Positions 29,825 to 37,990 of a stretch of 64,000 nt of DNA are shown here, in pieces. The notes below the pieces were generated by a model that ran no database searches, had not been told where the DNA came from, and saw nothing but the letters and a program-made list of their open reading frames with translations. Position numbers and translations under genes: made by a program. Position 1 is the stretch's first letter; every line of letters begins with the position of its first letter. Where the stretch lies: contig NZ_PXOH01000014.1 in assembly GCF_003007785.1 (NCBI RefSeq), positions 1 to 64,000 of the forward strand, in the 5' to 3' direction. Source of the stretch: Aphanothece hegewaldii CCALA 016 (GTDB taxonomy: Bacteria; Cyanobacteriota; Cyanobacteriia; Cyanobacteriales; Microcystaceae).

Positions 29825-30709
29825 ATGAAGATTATGAGAGAAATAATACGGATTATTTTTAAAATAAAATTAAAACTATTACCTAACTATGACTTAAGTA
29901 CAGTCCCAATCTTTGGCAAATTCGTTAGATGGTTATTATTTTATTTAAGATCGGGTTACATTAATGTTGGGGAACATAAAATGTACCAAGATCCAAATCA
30001 ACCATTAGGTCCGATTAATTCTGATTTGATTATTAATGGTTTTTGGGAGCAAAGCGAAACAAATTACTTTATTAAATTTATTCAAGAAAATGATATTGTT
30101 TTAGATATTGGCGCTAATCTTGGATACTTTAGTTTATTATTTGCTAAACAAGTTGGAAACAAAGGAAAAGTTTATGCTTTTGAGCCAGAACCAAATCTAT
30201 TTTTACTGCTCAAAAAAAATGTAGAAGTTAATCAATATCAAAATATTACGCTCATTAATAAAGCGGTTTCTCATCAAAATACCAGCCTAAAATTATACAT
30301 ATCTGAGGACAATATAGGAGATCATCGAATTTATGATGCTGAAGATGGTAGACAATATATTGAAATAGATTCTCTAAAACTAGATGATTATTTTGCTGAT
30401 TTTGAGCCAGAAATTAGACTGATTAAAATGGATATACAGGGGGCTGAATATGAAGCATTACAAGGAATGATTAATCTAATTAATAAAAATAAAAAAGTAG
30501 AAATTGTTACAGAATTTTCACCGTATCATTTAAAATTTGCTGGTGTAGAGCCAATTATCTATCTTGAATTGATTGAGAAACTTGGTTTTACTATTTATAT
30601 TTTGCAGGAAAACGGTATTGAAAAAGCAAATATTCAAAGTTTACTGCAAACTTATCCATCTGATATCGAAGTAGGAACTAATTTACTCTGTAGAAAAGAA
30701 GAGATTTAA
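29825..30709 (+). CDS. FkbM family SAM-dependent methyltransferase
   Basis: 294 residues. Motif I is DIVLDIGANLGYFSLLFAK (about 91-109), followed by VYAFEPEPNLFLLLKKNVE, NKAVSHQNTSLKLYIS and IRLIKMDIQGAEYEALQGM, the order typical of FkbM methyltransferases. Those in polysaccharide clusters usually O-methylate a sugar. The first 25 residues are basic and hydrophobic and may sit on the membrane. It is on + and divergent from wzm; its last 32 bases overlap the 3' end of the convergent glycosyltransferase. Very AT-rich. Confidence 0.85.
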   Translation: MKIMREIIRIIFKIKLKLLPNYDLSTVPIFGKFVRWLLFYLRSGYINVGEHKMYQDPNQPLGPINSDLIINGFWEQSETNYFIKFIQENDIVLDIGANLGYFSLLFAKQVGNKGKVYAFEPEPNLFLLLKKNVEVNQYQNITLINKAVSHQNTSLKLYISEDNIGDHRIYDAEDGRQYIEIDSLKLDDYFADFEPEIRLIKMDIQGAEYEALQGMINLINKNKKVEIVTEFSPYHLKFAGVEPIIYLELIEKLGFTIYILQENGIEKANIQSLLQTYPSDIEVGTNLLCRKEEI

Positions 30710-31364
30710 GCCATCTTTGAACTTTAATTCTGTTAGCTAACTGTAATCCTAGTGTGTGTCGTAAAGGTTCAGTTCGATCTAGTAATTCCTGATAAAACCA
30801 AAAGCGTCTAGAATCATAATAATAAATAACTTGATCGATAAAATATTCAGTTTGTAATGCTTGATTTTGACAAATTCTCATAGCCCAATCAACATCTTCA
30901 GAATAGCTAATATCTTCAAATAAATATTGTCTAGCAATCTCGCGTTTAATCGGATTAAGATGATAAGGTGGTCTGTAATAAATACCATTTTGTGAAAAAT
31001 ATTTTTGATATTGTAGAGAATGAATAAAAACTTTAGGTTTTTTCCCAGCAAAAGTAATCAGTCCTTTGATTCCAATACAATCTATATTTGGGTTTTCTTT
31101 AAGAATACAACAAATTAGAGGAATATAATTATCACTAACATCATCGTCATCATCAACAAAAGCAATAAACTTACCTTTTGCTGATTGAATAAGTTTATTT
31201 CGTTTAAAACCAATAGAATTTTCTTGATTATCTAAAAACTGTAAAATTTCAACTTTATCAATTAAAGAATGAGCAGATATTTGCTGACTGAGCTTTTGAT
31301 ACAGACGCTCATATTGATTTTTACGACTTTCTAAAGTTGGAATCAGAATGCTCAATAAAATCAT
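30678..31364 (-). CDS. Glycosyltransferase family 2-like protein
   Basis: 228 residues with GT-A features: LLSILIPTLESRKNQYERLY at the start, a nucleotide/metal site FIAFVDDDDDVSDNYIPLI, and a later DISYSEDVDWAMRI acidic motif. It is short for GT2, with no membrane helix. It is probably translated with the gene 12 bp upstream (31377-32540, same strand). It overlaps the convergent methyltransferase gene by 32 bases. Substrate unknown. Confidence 0.75.
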   Translation of the reverse strand: MILLSILIPTLESRKNQYERLYQKLSQQISAHSLIDKVEILQFLDNQENSIGFKRNKLIQSAKGKFIAFVDDDDDVSDNYIPLICCILKENPNIDCIGIKGLITFAGKKPKVFIHSLQYQKYFSQNGIYYRPPYHLNPIKREIARQYLFEDISYSEDVDWAMRICQNQALQTEYFIDQVIYYYDSRRFWFYQELLDRTEPLRHTLGLQLANRIKVQRWLKSLLFYRVN

Positions 31365-31376
31365 CTAGTTTAATCC

Positions 31377-32540
31377 TTAAAATTGTCTTACAATTATTTT
31401 AATATTTTCTTTAAATTGCTCAATTGAAAAGCATTGACTTCTATCCTGAAGGTATTGACAAAGATGCTTTTGTTCATCGGGATTGCTAATAACTGAGACA
31501 ATTTTTTCGACAGCTTCTCCAACTGTTTGATAGAGTAAACGTTTTTCTTCACCGACAATTTCTACTTGTCCTCCATCCCCTGGAATAAAGGTAATACAGC
31601 CCCCTTTTATCATCTCAGCTACTGCTATTCCAAAATGTTCATCTAGCATCCCGTGAATGCCATAACGATGTTTAGAAACTAAGTTAATTAATTCTTTACG
31701 AGATAAATTCTCATGAAAAAATATCCAAGAATTATTGATTTGTATTAGTTGCTTTATTTCTAAATAATAATTATCTTTTATTAAATCATTGTTTGCTGTT
31801 CCAATAATGTGTAAATGTATATCATAACCTCTAGCTCTTACTTCAGTTAATATTTTAATCATTCTTTTAAATCTTTTGCATAAAATAATTCGACCAATAC
31901 AGACAAAACCATTTTCTTTTTCTTCCCAAGGAATTTGAGGAAAAATACCATGTACTGGAGGGTAAACCGTTTTAGTTTCAATACCATAACACTTTTTTAT
32001 TTTTTTTCCTATCCAGTTTGAATTGACTAATGTCAGATTTTGTTTCATTCGTTCAAATGAATAGCCTGAGATTAATTTCCAAGGTCGTAAATGAGTTTTA
32101 ATTTTTTTTAAATAATCATAACTATATTGTCCAAAATCACCTTGTAATTGTTGATATAAGTGATATAAATAAGGGTAGTTTATATACTGAATTCCTCGAA
32201 CTCCTAAATCAACTTCATTACAAGATATTGTCATCACAATATCGTAATTAACTTGAATAATTTTACTTAAGCGCATGAGTAGACATAACTTTTGAAAATC
32301 AGACTGATCAGGAATCAAATTAATTAAACTTTGCCAGACCCAAGGAACTGTATATAAATTAAAATCAGAGCTACTGAGGGATGTTCCATAAAAATTATTA
32401 ATCGAGTCAAAATCAACAGCATTCCAAGTTAGTATAGTAATCTCGTATTCTTGTTTTAGTGCTTCGAGTATCCAAGCAGTAACAGCTTTTCCTCCTCCAG
32501 GAGGCTGTAAATTATGTTCAATCAATAAAATTTTTTTCAT
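31377..32540 (-). CDS. Glycosyltransferase family 4 protein
   Basis: 387 residues. Start MKKILLIEHNLQPPGGGKAV, a glycine-rich acceptor-domain loop. The C-terminal half has ENGFVCIGRIILCKRFKRMI, a donor-domain lead-in, IHLHIIGTANND, and GIHGMLDEHFGIAVAEMIKG with the E-x7-E motif in slightly altered form, followed by PGDGGQVEIV. It resembles ALG11-type mannosyltransferases in the GGGGK-like start and the MxxxHFGIxxxE motif; that specificity is inference. It is first in a two-gene unit with the GT2-like gene and divergent from the GT10-like gene by 35 bp. Confidence 0.8.
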   Translation of the reverse strand: MKKILLIEHNLQPPGGGKAVTAWILEALKQEYEITILTWNAVDFDSINNFYGTSLSSSDFNLYTVPWVWQSLINLIPDQSDFQKLCLLMRLSKIIQVNYDIVMTISCNEVDLGVRGIQYINYPYLYHLYQQLQGDFGQYSYDYLKKIKTHLRPWKLISGYSFERMKQNLTLVNSNWIGKKIKKCYGIETKTVYPPVHGIFPQIPWEEKENGFVCIGRIILCKRFKRMIKILTEVRARGYDIHLHIIGTANNDLIKDNYYLEIKQLIQINNSWIFFHENLSRKELINLVSKHRYGIHGMLDEHFGIAVAEMIKGGCITFIPGDGGQVEIVGEEKRLLYQTVGEAVEKIVSVISNPDEQKHLCQYLQDRSQCFSIEQFKENIKIIVRQF

Positions 32541-32575
32541 TTTAAGTCTTAGTTGTTTAGTTGATTAATTGACCT

Positions 32576-33625
32576 ATGAAAATCCTCGAAAATTCTTGGT
32601 ATTTCTTTTTTTTAAGTTTGCGAAATTATTTATATTTAATTTATACCGTATGTAAAGTATTTTATCTCCATAAAATTAGGGTGGCTTTCTCTTTCGTTAA
32701 ACCGACTCCCGTTCTTCTTTATGGTTTAAACAAACCCAATACTACTGAAAAAATTATCATACTATTCTTTAACACCATGTGGGGTCAGCCTCTTTTTTCA
32801 CCATCTCTCAAGCTACCTAATAACTTTGAAATTACAACCGATAAACAGCGAATTTCGGACGCATCGGTAGTTGTTTTTTATTTGCCGACTCTAGGTCTAA
32901 TGAACAGGATTGCAAAGCTTCCAGGTCAAATATGGGTGAGTTGCACAATGGAAAGTGAGGGACTTTATCCTTATTTCCGAGATCCTAAGTTTATGAAACA
33001 CTTTGATTTAATCATGGGTTATCGCACTGACTATGATGTATACACTTCATATCTTGACCCAGAGCATTATCAAGATTTTAAAGAATTACCTGAACTACAA
33101 CCCAAAACGAATCTAGTTGCTTATTTTGCATCTAGTTACTATGAACTCAGCAAGAGAACCCAATATGTTACTCAATTAATGCAGTATATCGAAATTCATA
33201 GTTATGGCAAAGTGTTAAATAATAAAAAGTTACTTGTGGATAAAAGAAAAGAGACGAAAAACGAAATAATTACTCACTATAAATTTACGCTATCAATCGA
33301 AAATGCTCTCGTTAAAGATTATGTAACAGAAAAATTTTTTGCTCCTCTTTTCGTTGGCTCTGTTCCAATTTATCTAGGTGCGCCCAATATTGAAGATTTT
33401 GCGCCAGGAGAACATTGCTTTATCGATATTCGTGATTTTGATAGTCCTAAATCTTTGGCTAAATACCTACTGTATCTTGAGCAAAATGATACTGCATATG
33501 AAGAGTATTTTGATTGGAGAAATAAACCGAGACGAAAAAGTTTTTTAGATTTGGTTGAAAGTCAAAAAGTGAATCCAATAATTAGGCTTTGTGAGAAAAT
33601 ACAAGAAAAGTTATCTAATGTTTGA
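32576..33625 (+). CDS. GT10 (alpha-1,3-fucosyltransferase-like) glycosyltransferase
   Basis: 349 residues. The C-terminal two thirds match GT10 motifs: HSYGKVLNNKKLLVDKRKE, HYKFTLSIENALVKDYVTEK, FVGSVPIYLGAPNIEDFAPG and FIDIRDFDSPKSLAKYL. The family uses GDP-fucose with a GT-B-like fold. The first 35 residues are hydrophobic and aromatic, possibly a membrane anchor. It sits on the + strand between two minus-strand GT4 genes and its last 11 bases overlap the convergent one. A GDP-fucose synthesis pathway is not in the window, so donor identity rests on family knowledge. Confidence 0.82.
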   Translation: MKILENSWYFFFLSLRNYLYLIYTVCKVFYLHKIRVAFSFVKPTPVLLYGLNKPNTTEKIIILFFNTMWGQPLFSPSLKLPNNFEITTDKQRISDASVVVFYLPTLGLMNRIAKLPGQIWVSCTMESEGLYPYFRDPKFMKHFDLIMGYRTDYDVYTSYLDPEHYQDFKELPELQPKTNLVAYFASSYYELSKRTQYVTQLMQYIEIHSYGKVLNNKKLLVDKRKETKNEIITHYKFTLSIENALVKDYVTEKFFAPLFVGSVPIYLGAPNIEDFAPGEHCFIDIRDFDSPKSLAKYLLYLEQNDTAYEEYFDWRNKPRRKSFLDLVESQKVNPIIRLCEKIQEKLSNV

Positions 33626-34808
33626 GTAAATTCTCGTCAACCGTCATTAATTTTTGACTAATTTTTGACCAATCATATTGCACTTCGACAAGCTGACGGG
33701 CATTCTTTGCTATTTTTTCTCTTAATTCTTTGTTAGTAAGAAGTTCTATAGTATGGCGTACAAACTCTAAAGGTGTATCAGCAATCATGATATGTTTTTT
33801 GTGTATAACTTGCAAACCTTCACAACCCAATGATGTCGAAACGACAGCCTTACCTAAAGCCATTGCTTCTAATATTTTGAGTCTTGTACCACCACCTGCC
33901 CTTAATGGAACAATACTAACTTGTGATTGTTGATAATAAGGAATAATATCAGGTACAGCACCGGTAACAATAATATTTTTTGATGATGCTAGTTGACAGA
34001 TTTCAGGTTTAGGATGATTACCCACAATAAAAAGTTTTGTATTAGATAATTGTTGTTGAATATCAGGAAAAATCTGAGCACAAAAATAAAGTATAGCATC
34101 AACATTAGGAGCATAACCCATCGTTCCCACAAAAATCATAGTGTTATTATTAGCATCATCAAGAAACGGATAAGACTGAGTATCAATTCCATTTTCTATG
34201 ACAGATATCGCTAGTTTTGAAGGAAGTAACTGTCTTTCAAGTGATGAAACAACGAGACAATGATCAAACTTCTGAGCATATTTAGCCTCCCAATTTAGCA
34301 TTAGTAACCATTTAATTTGATAAAGTAACTTTTCTTTTAAGTTACTATTTAATTTAATCATTGTGCGATATTGTTGATATCCCACATTATGAAAAGAAAG
34401 AATTTTTCGTAAGGTATTTTTAGGGTAAATAACATCAATATAAGGTGCTAAAAAAGAATGCTCAATTTGTATAATATCAATGTGATGATTCCTCAAAACT
34501 TCATTAAGCTTACTAGCCATCTCATCATAATAAAAAGGATAGCTTGCTATTGGTCGCTTTGTTAAAATTGCTTTTAATGCTTCTCGAATAGTTTCCCTCA
34601 AAGAACGAGGTTTAGCAAAAACATAATCTATAGTGTGGCAATATTGTTTTAATTGTGATAAATATTGCACTTCTTCTTGAAATTCGAGTAAACTAAGTAA
34701 AAAAACATGATGATATTGTGAAATATTTTTAATAAGATTAAAATCATGAATTCTTACACCGCTATTAGGTGGATAGGGAAGCCCGTAGGTCACAAATAAT
34801 ATCTTCAA
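33615..34808 (-). CDS. Glycosyltransferase family 4 protein
   Basis: 397 residues, GT-B. Start MKILFVTYGLPYPPNSGVRI, acceptor domain with IQIEHSFLAPYIDVIYPKN and LSFHNVGYQQYRTM, then the donor domain NTMIFVGTMGYAPNVDAILY, LFIVGNHPKPEICQL, and VSIVPLRAGGGTRLKILEAMAL, where the acidic residue near the GG-x-R-x-K motif binds nucleotide-sugar. This RAGGGTRLKILEAMA form marks the GT4 subgroup common in exopolysaccharide clusters. It lies 3 bp downstream of the GT2 gene at 34812, forming a pair with it. Confidence 0.87.
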   Translation of the reverse strand: MKILFVTYGLPYPPNSGVRIHDFNLIKNISQYHHVFLLSLLEFQEEVQYLSQLKQYCHTIDYVFAKPRSLRETIREALKAILTKRPIASYPFYYDEMASKLNEVLRNHHIDIIQIEHSFLAPYIDVIYPKNTLRKILSFHNVGYQQYRTMIKLNSNLKEKLLYQIKWLLMLNWEAKYAQKFDHCLVVSSLERQLLPSKLAISVIENGIDTQSYPFLDDANNNTMIFVGTMGYAPNVDAILYFCAQIFPDIQQQLSNTKLFIVGNHPKPEICQLASSKNIIVTGAVPDIIPYYQQSQVSIVPLRAGGGTRLKILEAMALGKAVVSTSLGCEGLQVIHKKHIMIADTPLEFVRHTIELLTNKELREKIAKNARQLVEVQYDWSKISQKLMTVDENLLKH

Positions 34809-34811
34809 GTT

Positions 34812-35831
34812 TTAATTTCTTTGATTAGATGAAATGTTAAAATAAGTATTATATAAATATAACAGAATTCCTAAAACTAGACCAACACCGCTATAAATAT
34901 AGTTAAACCAATTCATAACCATTGTTTTGAGTGTAAACATAAATCCTTTTTTTTGTAAAACAAAATAATAAAAATGATAATTCAAGGTTATTAATAATAA
35001 TATTAATAAAATAAATATATAAAAAATGAATGAATAAAATAAAACAAAAGGTAATATAAATAAAATTAAAAAAGAGATAGGCACACTAAAAACATTATTA
35101 ATTTTCGTATTCAAATCATTTTTAAATATTTGATTTTTTAACATTAATTGTGTCCACGGTATGGCTCTATTCAAGACATCTGATTTAATTAATCCAATAA
35201 AAGAATACTCTTTACAATGCGTTAATTGTATATTTTTATTCAAGTAAATTTTATGTCCTGCTTGATAAAGTCTATAGCCTAATTCTATATCCTCAAGGCA
35301 TCTATAATTTTGATTAAACTGACCTATTTTAAAAAAAATATCTTTTTTAATTGCACCATATCCACCACAAAAAGTAGCTGCGTCTTCGCAAGCATATTGA
35401 TGAGTATAATGATGAAGGACATTTTTATAAATCGAGTAAAAGTTAGAAGGAATTGTCTCAATTTGATAAGAGCAAAAAAGTCCGCTAATATCAGCTTTTC
35501 TGTGAAAAGTATCTGAAATTTGCTTTAATGTATCAGACTCAATAATAATATCCGAATCGAGAAAAAAAAGAAGCTCACCATGTGATTGTAATGCACCTAT
35601 ATTTCTAGCTACAGATTGTCCCACATTTTTTTCTAATTTAATAAATGAGTGTGGAACATTTTTCACGGTTTTTTCAATAATATTAGAAGAATTATCAGTT
35701 GAGCGATTGTCAATAACAATAATTTCAAAAAGCTGATAATCTGAATTAATCACAGATGTTAAGCATTTTTCTATTGATTTTTCACTATTATAAACAGGTA
35801 TGATAACAGAAATGAAAAAATCGTTATTCAC
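34812..35831 (-). CDS. Membrane-anchored glycosyltransferase family 2 protein
   Basis: 339 residues. The GT-A domain has ISVIIPVYNSEKSIEKCLTS, VIDNRSTDNSSNIIE, VGQSVARNIGALQSHGELLF and the DxD-like FFLDSDIII, plus CLEDIELGYRLYQAG (the ED-x-E-L-G-x-R motif). After about residue 245 come three or four hydrophobic segments, so the catalytic domain is tethered to the membrane. This layout suits addition to a lipid-linked glycan. It is the outermost gene of the island on this side and first in a pair with the GT4 downstream. Strongly AT-rich. Confidence 0.87.
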   Translation of the reverse strand: MNNDFFISVIIPVYNSEKSIEKCLTSVINSDYQLFEIIVIDNRSTDNSSNIIEKTVKNVPHSFIKLEKNVGQSVARNIGALQSHGELLFFLDSDIIIESDTLKQISDTFHRKADISGLFCSYQIETIPSNFYSIYKNVLHHYTHQYACEDAATFCGGYGAIKKDIFFKIGQFNQNYRCLEDIELGYRLYQAGHKIYLNKNIQLTHCKEYSFIGLIKSDVLNRAIPWTQLMLKNQIFKNDLNTKINNVFSVPISFLILFILPFVLFYSFIFYIFILLILLLITLNYHFYYFVLQKKGFMFTLKTMVMNWFNYIYSGVGLVLGILLYLYNTYFNISSNQRN

Positions 35832-36058
35832 TAGAAATTACCTAGCCTATTGTCCAAGATTTAAGTGATCTCAGAATTTTTTAACTAAGAATAAATGCTT
35901 AATTTTTAAAAATTTTTCTGATTTGACGAAATTATATCAGGCAATTGCAAAAAGTAGCCAAAGCATCAACAAAACTTAAGATTTTTGTCCATAGTCGTAA
36001 ATTTGATGAAAAAGTTAAATGGTGAAAGTTCAATGTTTAAAGCCTTACTGTTTTAAAA

Positions 36059-36081
36059 GGGTTTAGAGACCAAACCCCTAC
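36059..36081 (-). repeat. GGGTTTGG-type dispersed palindrome, copy 2 (reverse)
   Basis: On the minus strand it reads GTAGGGGTTTGGTCTCTAAA then CCC, the same core as copies at 20193, 43812 and 49032. It contains the TAG stop (36078-36080) of the proline-rich membrane protein gene. The 246-bp gap from 35832 that precedes it is AT-rich with nothing else recognisable. Confidence 0.75.
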
Positions 36082-37166
36082 TTTTTCACAATAATGACAT
36101 TATCACCAACAACTGGACTACGGGCGACAATTTCTTTTTCTGCGTCTTTAATTTCTATTTTCTTAAAGTCTAATTGTTGAGAACGTTTCCATACTGAATC
36201 GGCTAATTCTTCTTGTTTAGATTCACTTAATTGATACCAATCATCATTAACAAAAATAGTTAAAAGACTATCGACAAAATTAGCTTGCAAAGAAGATACT
36301 AAACCTTCGGGAAACTGTTTAGTTAAACTATCAATTTCTGCTTGAATAGAAGCGATTAAGTTTTGTTCTGGTGTTAATACTACTGGTGCTGGCGGCTCAA
36401 TAATAATAGGTTTTGGTGGTTCAGGTGCAGTTATTTCAGATGGCGTAGCTATTATTTCAGGTTCTATTTTAGGTGTTTCTTCAATGGGTTCTAAAATAGG
36501 TTCTTCTGTAGTGACTTCCACTGGTGCTTCGACTGGTAAATCTTCAATAATAATTTTGGGAAGTTCACTAATTTCTTGTTTTGGAGAAGGATTGAGTAAA
36601 GAAACAGAAGTGAGTAAAATAATTACTAAACTTCCCGTGACAATTCCTGTTAATACCCAGTTCGATAATTTATTGCTAACCGATGTAGGTAAGAAAGCAC
36701 GAATAGTATCTAAAACGCCATCCCACAAAGTTTGTGAACGATTAAATTCTTGGGGTTCTTTTTGAATGACTCGTTGCGGTGGTTTGGGTAAAGGTGGTTT
36801 TTTAGAAATCTCTCTTTGGGGGGTTTCGGGAGGAACAATAATAACAGGGGGTTCAGGTTCAGAAATAACAGTGACGGGTATTTCGGGTTCTGTGGGTTCG
36901 GAGGAAACTTCAGTAAAAGACGGTTCAATAATGATGGGTTCTTCGCTTATAACTGGAGTGGGTTCTAATGATTCTATTAATCTTTCTGTGATGACAACCC
37001 AGCTATCTACTGCTACTTTTGAGGGTAAAATTTCAACGGATTCTGTGTTAAGTTTAGAAACGAGGCTATTTAATTGAGTAATGGTCTTTTGCAGTTGCTC
37101 AATGATTTGTGATTGTGAAAGTCGTTCCTCTGAATCTTGATTTGAGAAGTTTGACGGCTCTTGCAT
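36078..37166 (-). CDS. Pro/Glu-rich single-pass membrane protein
   Basis: 362 residues. An N-terminal helix (about 18-45, QIIEQLQKTITQLNSLVSKL), a Pro/Glu/Val-rich disordered stretch (about 68-145), a single membrane segment (about 169-190, VLTGIVTGSLVIILLTSVSLL), a second Pro/Glu-rich stretch (about 198-265), then a C-terminal soluble helical domain (LTPEQNLIASIQAEIDSLTK ... DDWYQLSESKQEELADSVWK). The last domain is probably periplasmic or lumenal. I do not know a function; conserved cyanobacterial proteins with this layout are annotated as hypothetical. The repetitive Pro/Glu coding makes spurious frames on both strands. Confidence 0.7.
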   Translation of the reverse strand: MQEPSNFSNQDSEERLSQSQIIEQLQKTITQLNSLVSKLNTESVEILPSKVAVDSWVVITERLIESLEPTPVISEEPIIIEPSFTEVSSEPTEPEIPVTVISEPEPPVIIVPPETPQREISKKPPLPKPPQRVIQKEPQEFNRSQTLWDGVLDTIRAFLPTSVSNKLSNWVLTGIVTGSLVIILLTSVSLLNPSPKQEISELPKIIIEDLPVEAPVEVTTEEPILEPIEETPKIEPEIIATPSEITAPEPPKPIIIEPPAPVVLTPEQNLIASIQAEIDSLTKQFPEGLVSSLQANFVDSLLTIFVNDDWYQLSESKQEELADSVWKRSQQLDFKKIEIKDAEKEIVARSPVVGDNVIIVKK

Positions 37167-37343
37167 TTTCTCCCCTCTAACACAATTAATTTTTTTAAGC
37201 GATTTGGGTTATTTTGGTTTCGCCATTATTTTGTCTGCTGGCTCATCTTGTCTTCTTAACACCAATCATTGTACGACAAATTGTCAACAACCCACCATTA
37301 ACCTAAATACAGGTTCAGTTGGAGTCTCCAAGGAGAAAGAAAG

Positions 37344-37778
37344 ATGAAAACTCATTGGTTAAAAATTTTTATTATTCCTCTGCTGATCTTGATGTTAAAC
37401 GCTTGTAGCAGTTTGACTCCACCTATAGAATTAGCCCCCAATGGAGAAATTGTCAAAAAAGCGATCGCACTTCAGCTTAAACAAACAGAAACCGCTTTAA
37501 GTGAGTCTTTAATGGCTTCTAGTCCTCAGTTTGATCTTAACCAAATTAAGGTTAAAAATATCGACCCACTTTTTATAGCTCATTTAGCGACTTATCACCT
37601 CCAAGGAACCTATAACCTGAAACTTAAGCTACCTCGTCAAAAAGTGACGCAACAGAGTAACCCTTTTGATATTTATCTACAGCGTCAGGTAGAAGGTAAA
37701 ACTTGGCGACTCTTAAGACGAGATTTACATGATGATGATGCACAACCCCAATGGACAAGTTATTTGATCGAACCGTAA
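37344..37778 (+). CDS. Small lipoprotein
   Basis: 144 residues. A lipoprotein signal peptide: basic MKTHWLK, hydrophobic IFIIPLLILML, and lipobox LMLNAC with Cys21. The mature part is a small alpha/beta domain (KNIDPLFIAHLATYHLQGTY ... VEGKTWRLLRRDL) with no catalytic motif. AAGGAGAAAGAAAG directly before the ATG at 37344 is a strong ribosome-binding site. It is divergent from the membrane-protein gene by 177 bp; function unknown. Confidence 0.75.
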   Translation: MKTHWLKIFIIPLLILMLNACSSLTPPIELAPNGEIVKKAIALQLKQTETALSESLMASSPQFDLNQIKVKNIDPLFIAHLATYHLQGTYNLKLKLPRQKVTQQSNPFDIYLQRQVEGKTWRLLRRDLHDDDAQPQWTSYLIEP

Positions 37779-37859
37779 AGGAATATTTTGTAATATGTTG
37801 TTAGATAGAGAATTATTAATCTCTAATTAACGTATCTTAAAAATTATGATATTCTGTTC

Positions 37860-37933
37860 AAATACTGGAAAGAAATATAAAAATTTTAGATTAATTTAAT
37901 GTTTGTTTTATCTTTCTTGACTTTCCAGTATTT
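37860..37933. promoter_or_regulatory. 13-bp inverted repeat between the lipoprotein and GH57 genes
   Basis: AAATACTGGAAAG (37860-37872) and CTTTCCAGTATTT (37921-37933) are perfect inverted arms with a 48-bp spacer. A shorter hairpin, AGAGA/TCTCT, lies at 37807-37823 just after the lipoprotein stop. The long stem ends 58 bases before the GH57 gene ATG. It could be a leader structure, a terminator or a small MITE-like relic; there is no T-run. Confidence 0.4.
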
Positions 37934-37990
37934 CGCTACAGCCTACCCCATTAAGTCAATCGACTATAAATTTACTATTGGGTACTTTTT

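Noticed and set aside
36484..37077. Several open frames on both strands within the Pro/Glu-rich gene
   Set aside because: They arise from biased repetitive codons (CCA, GAA, ATT) on the true strand; their translations are low-complexity.
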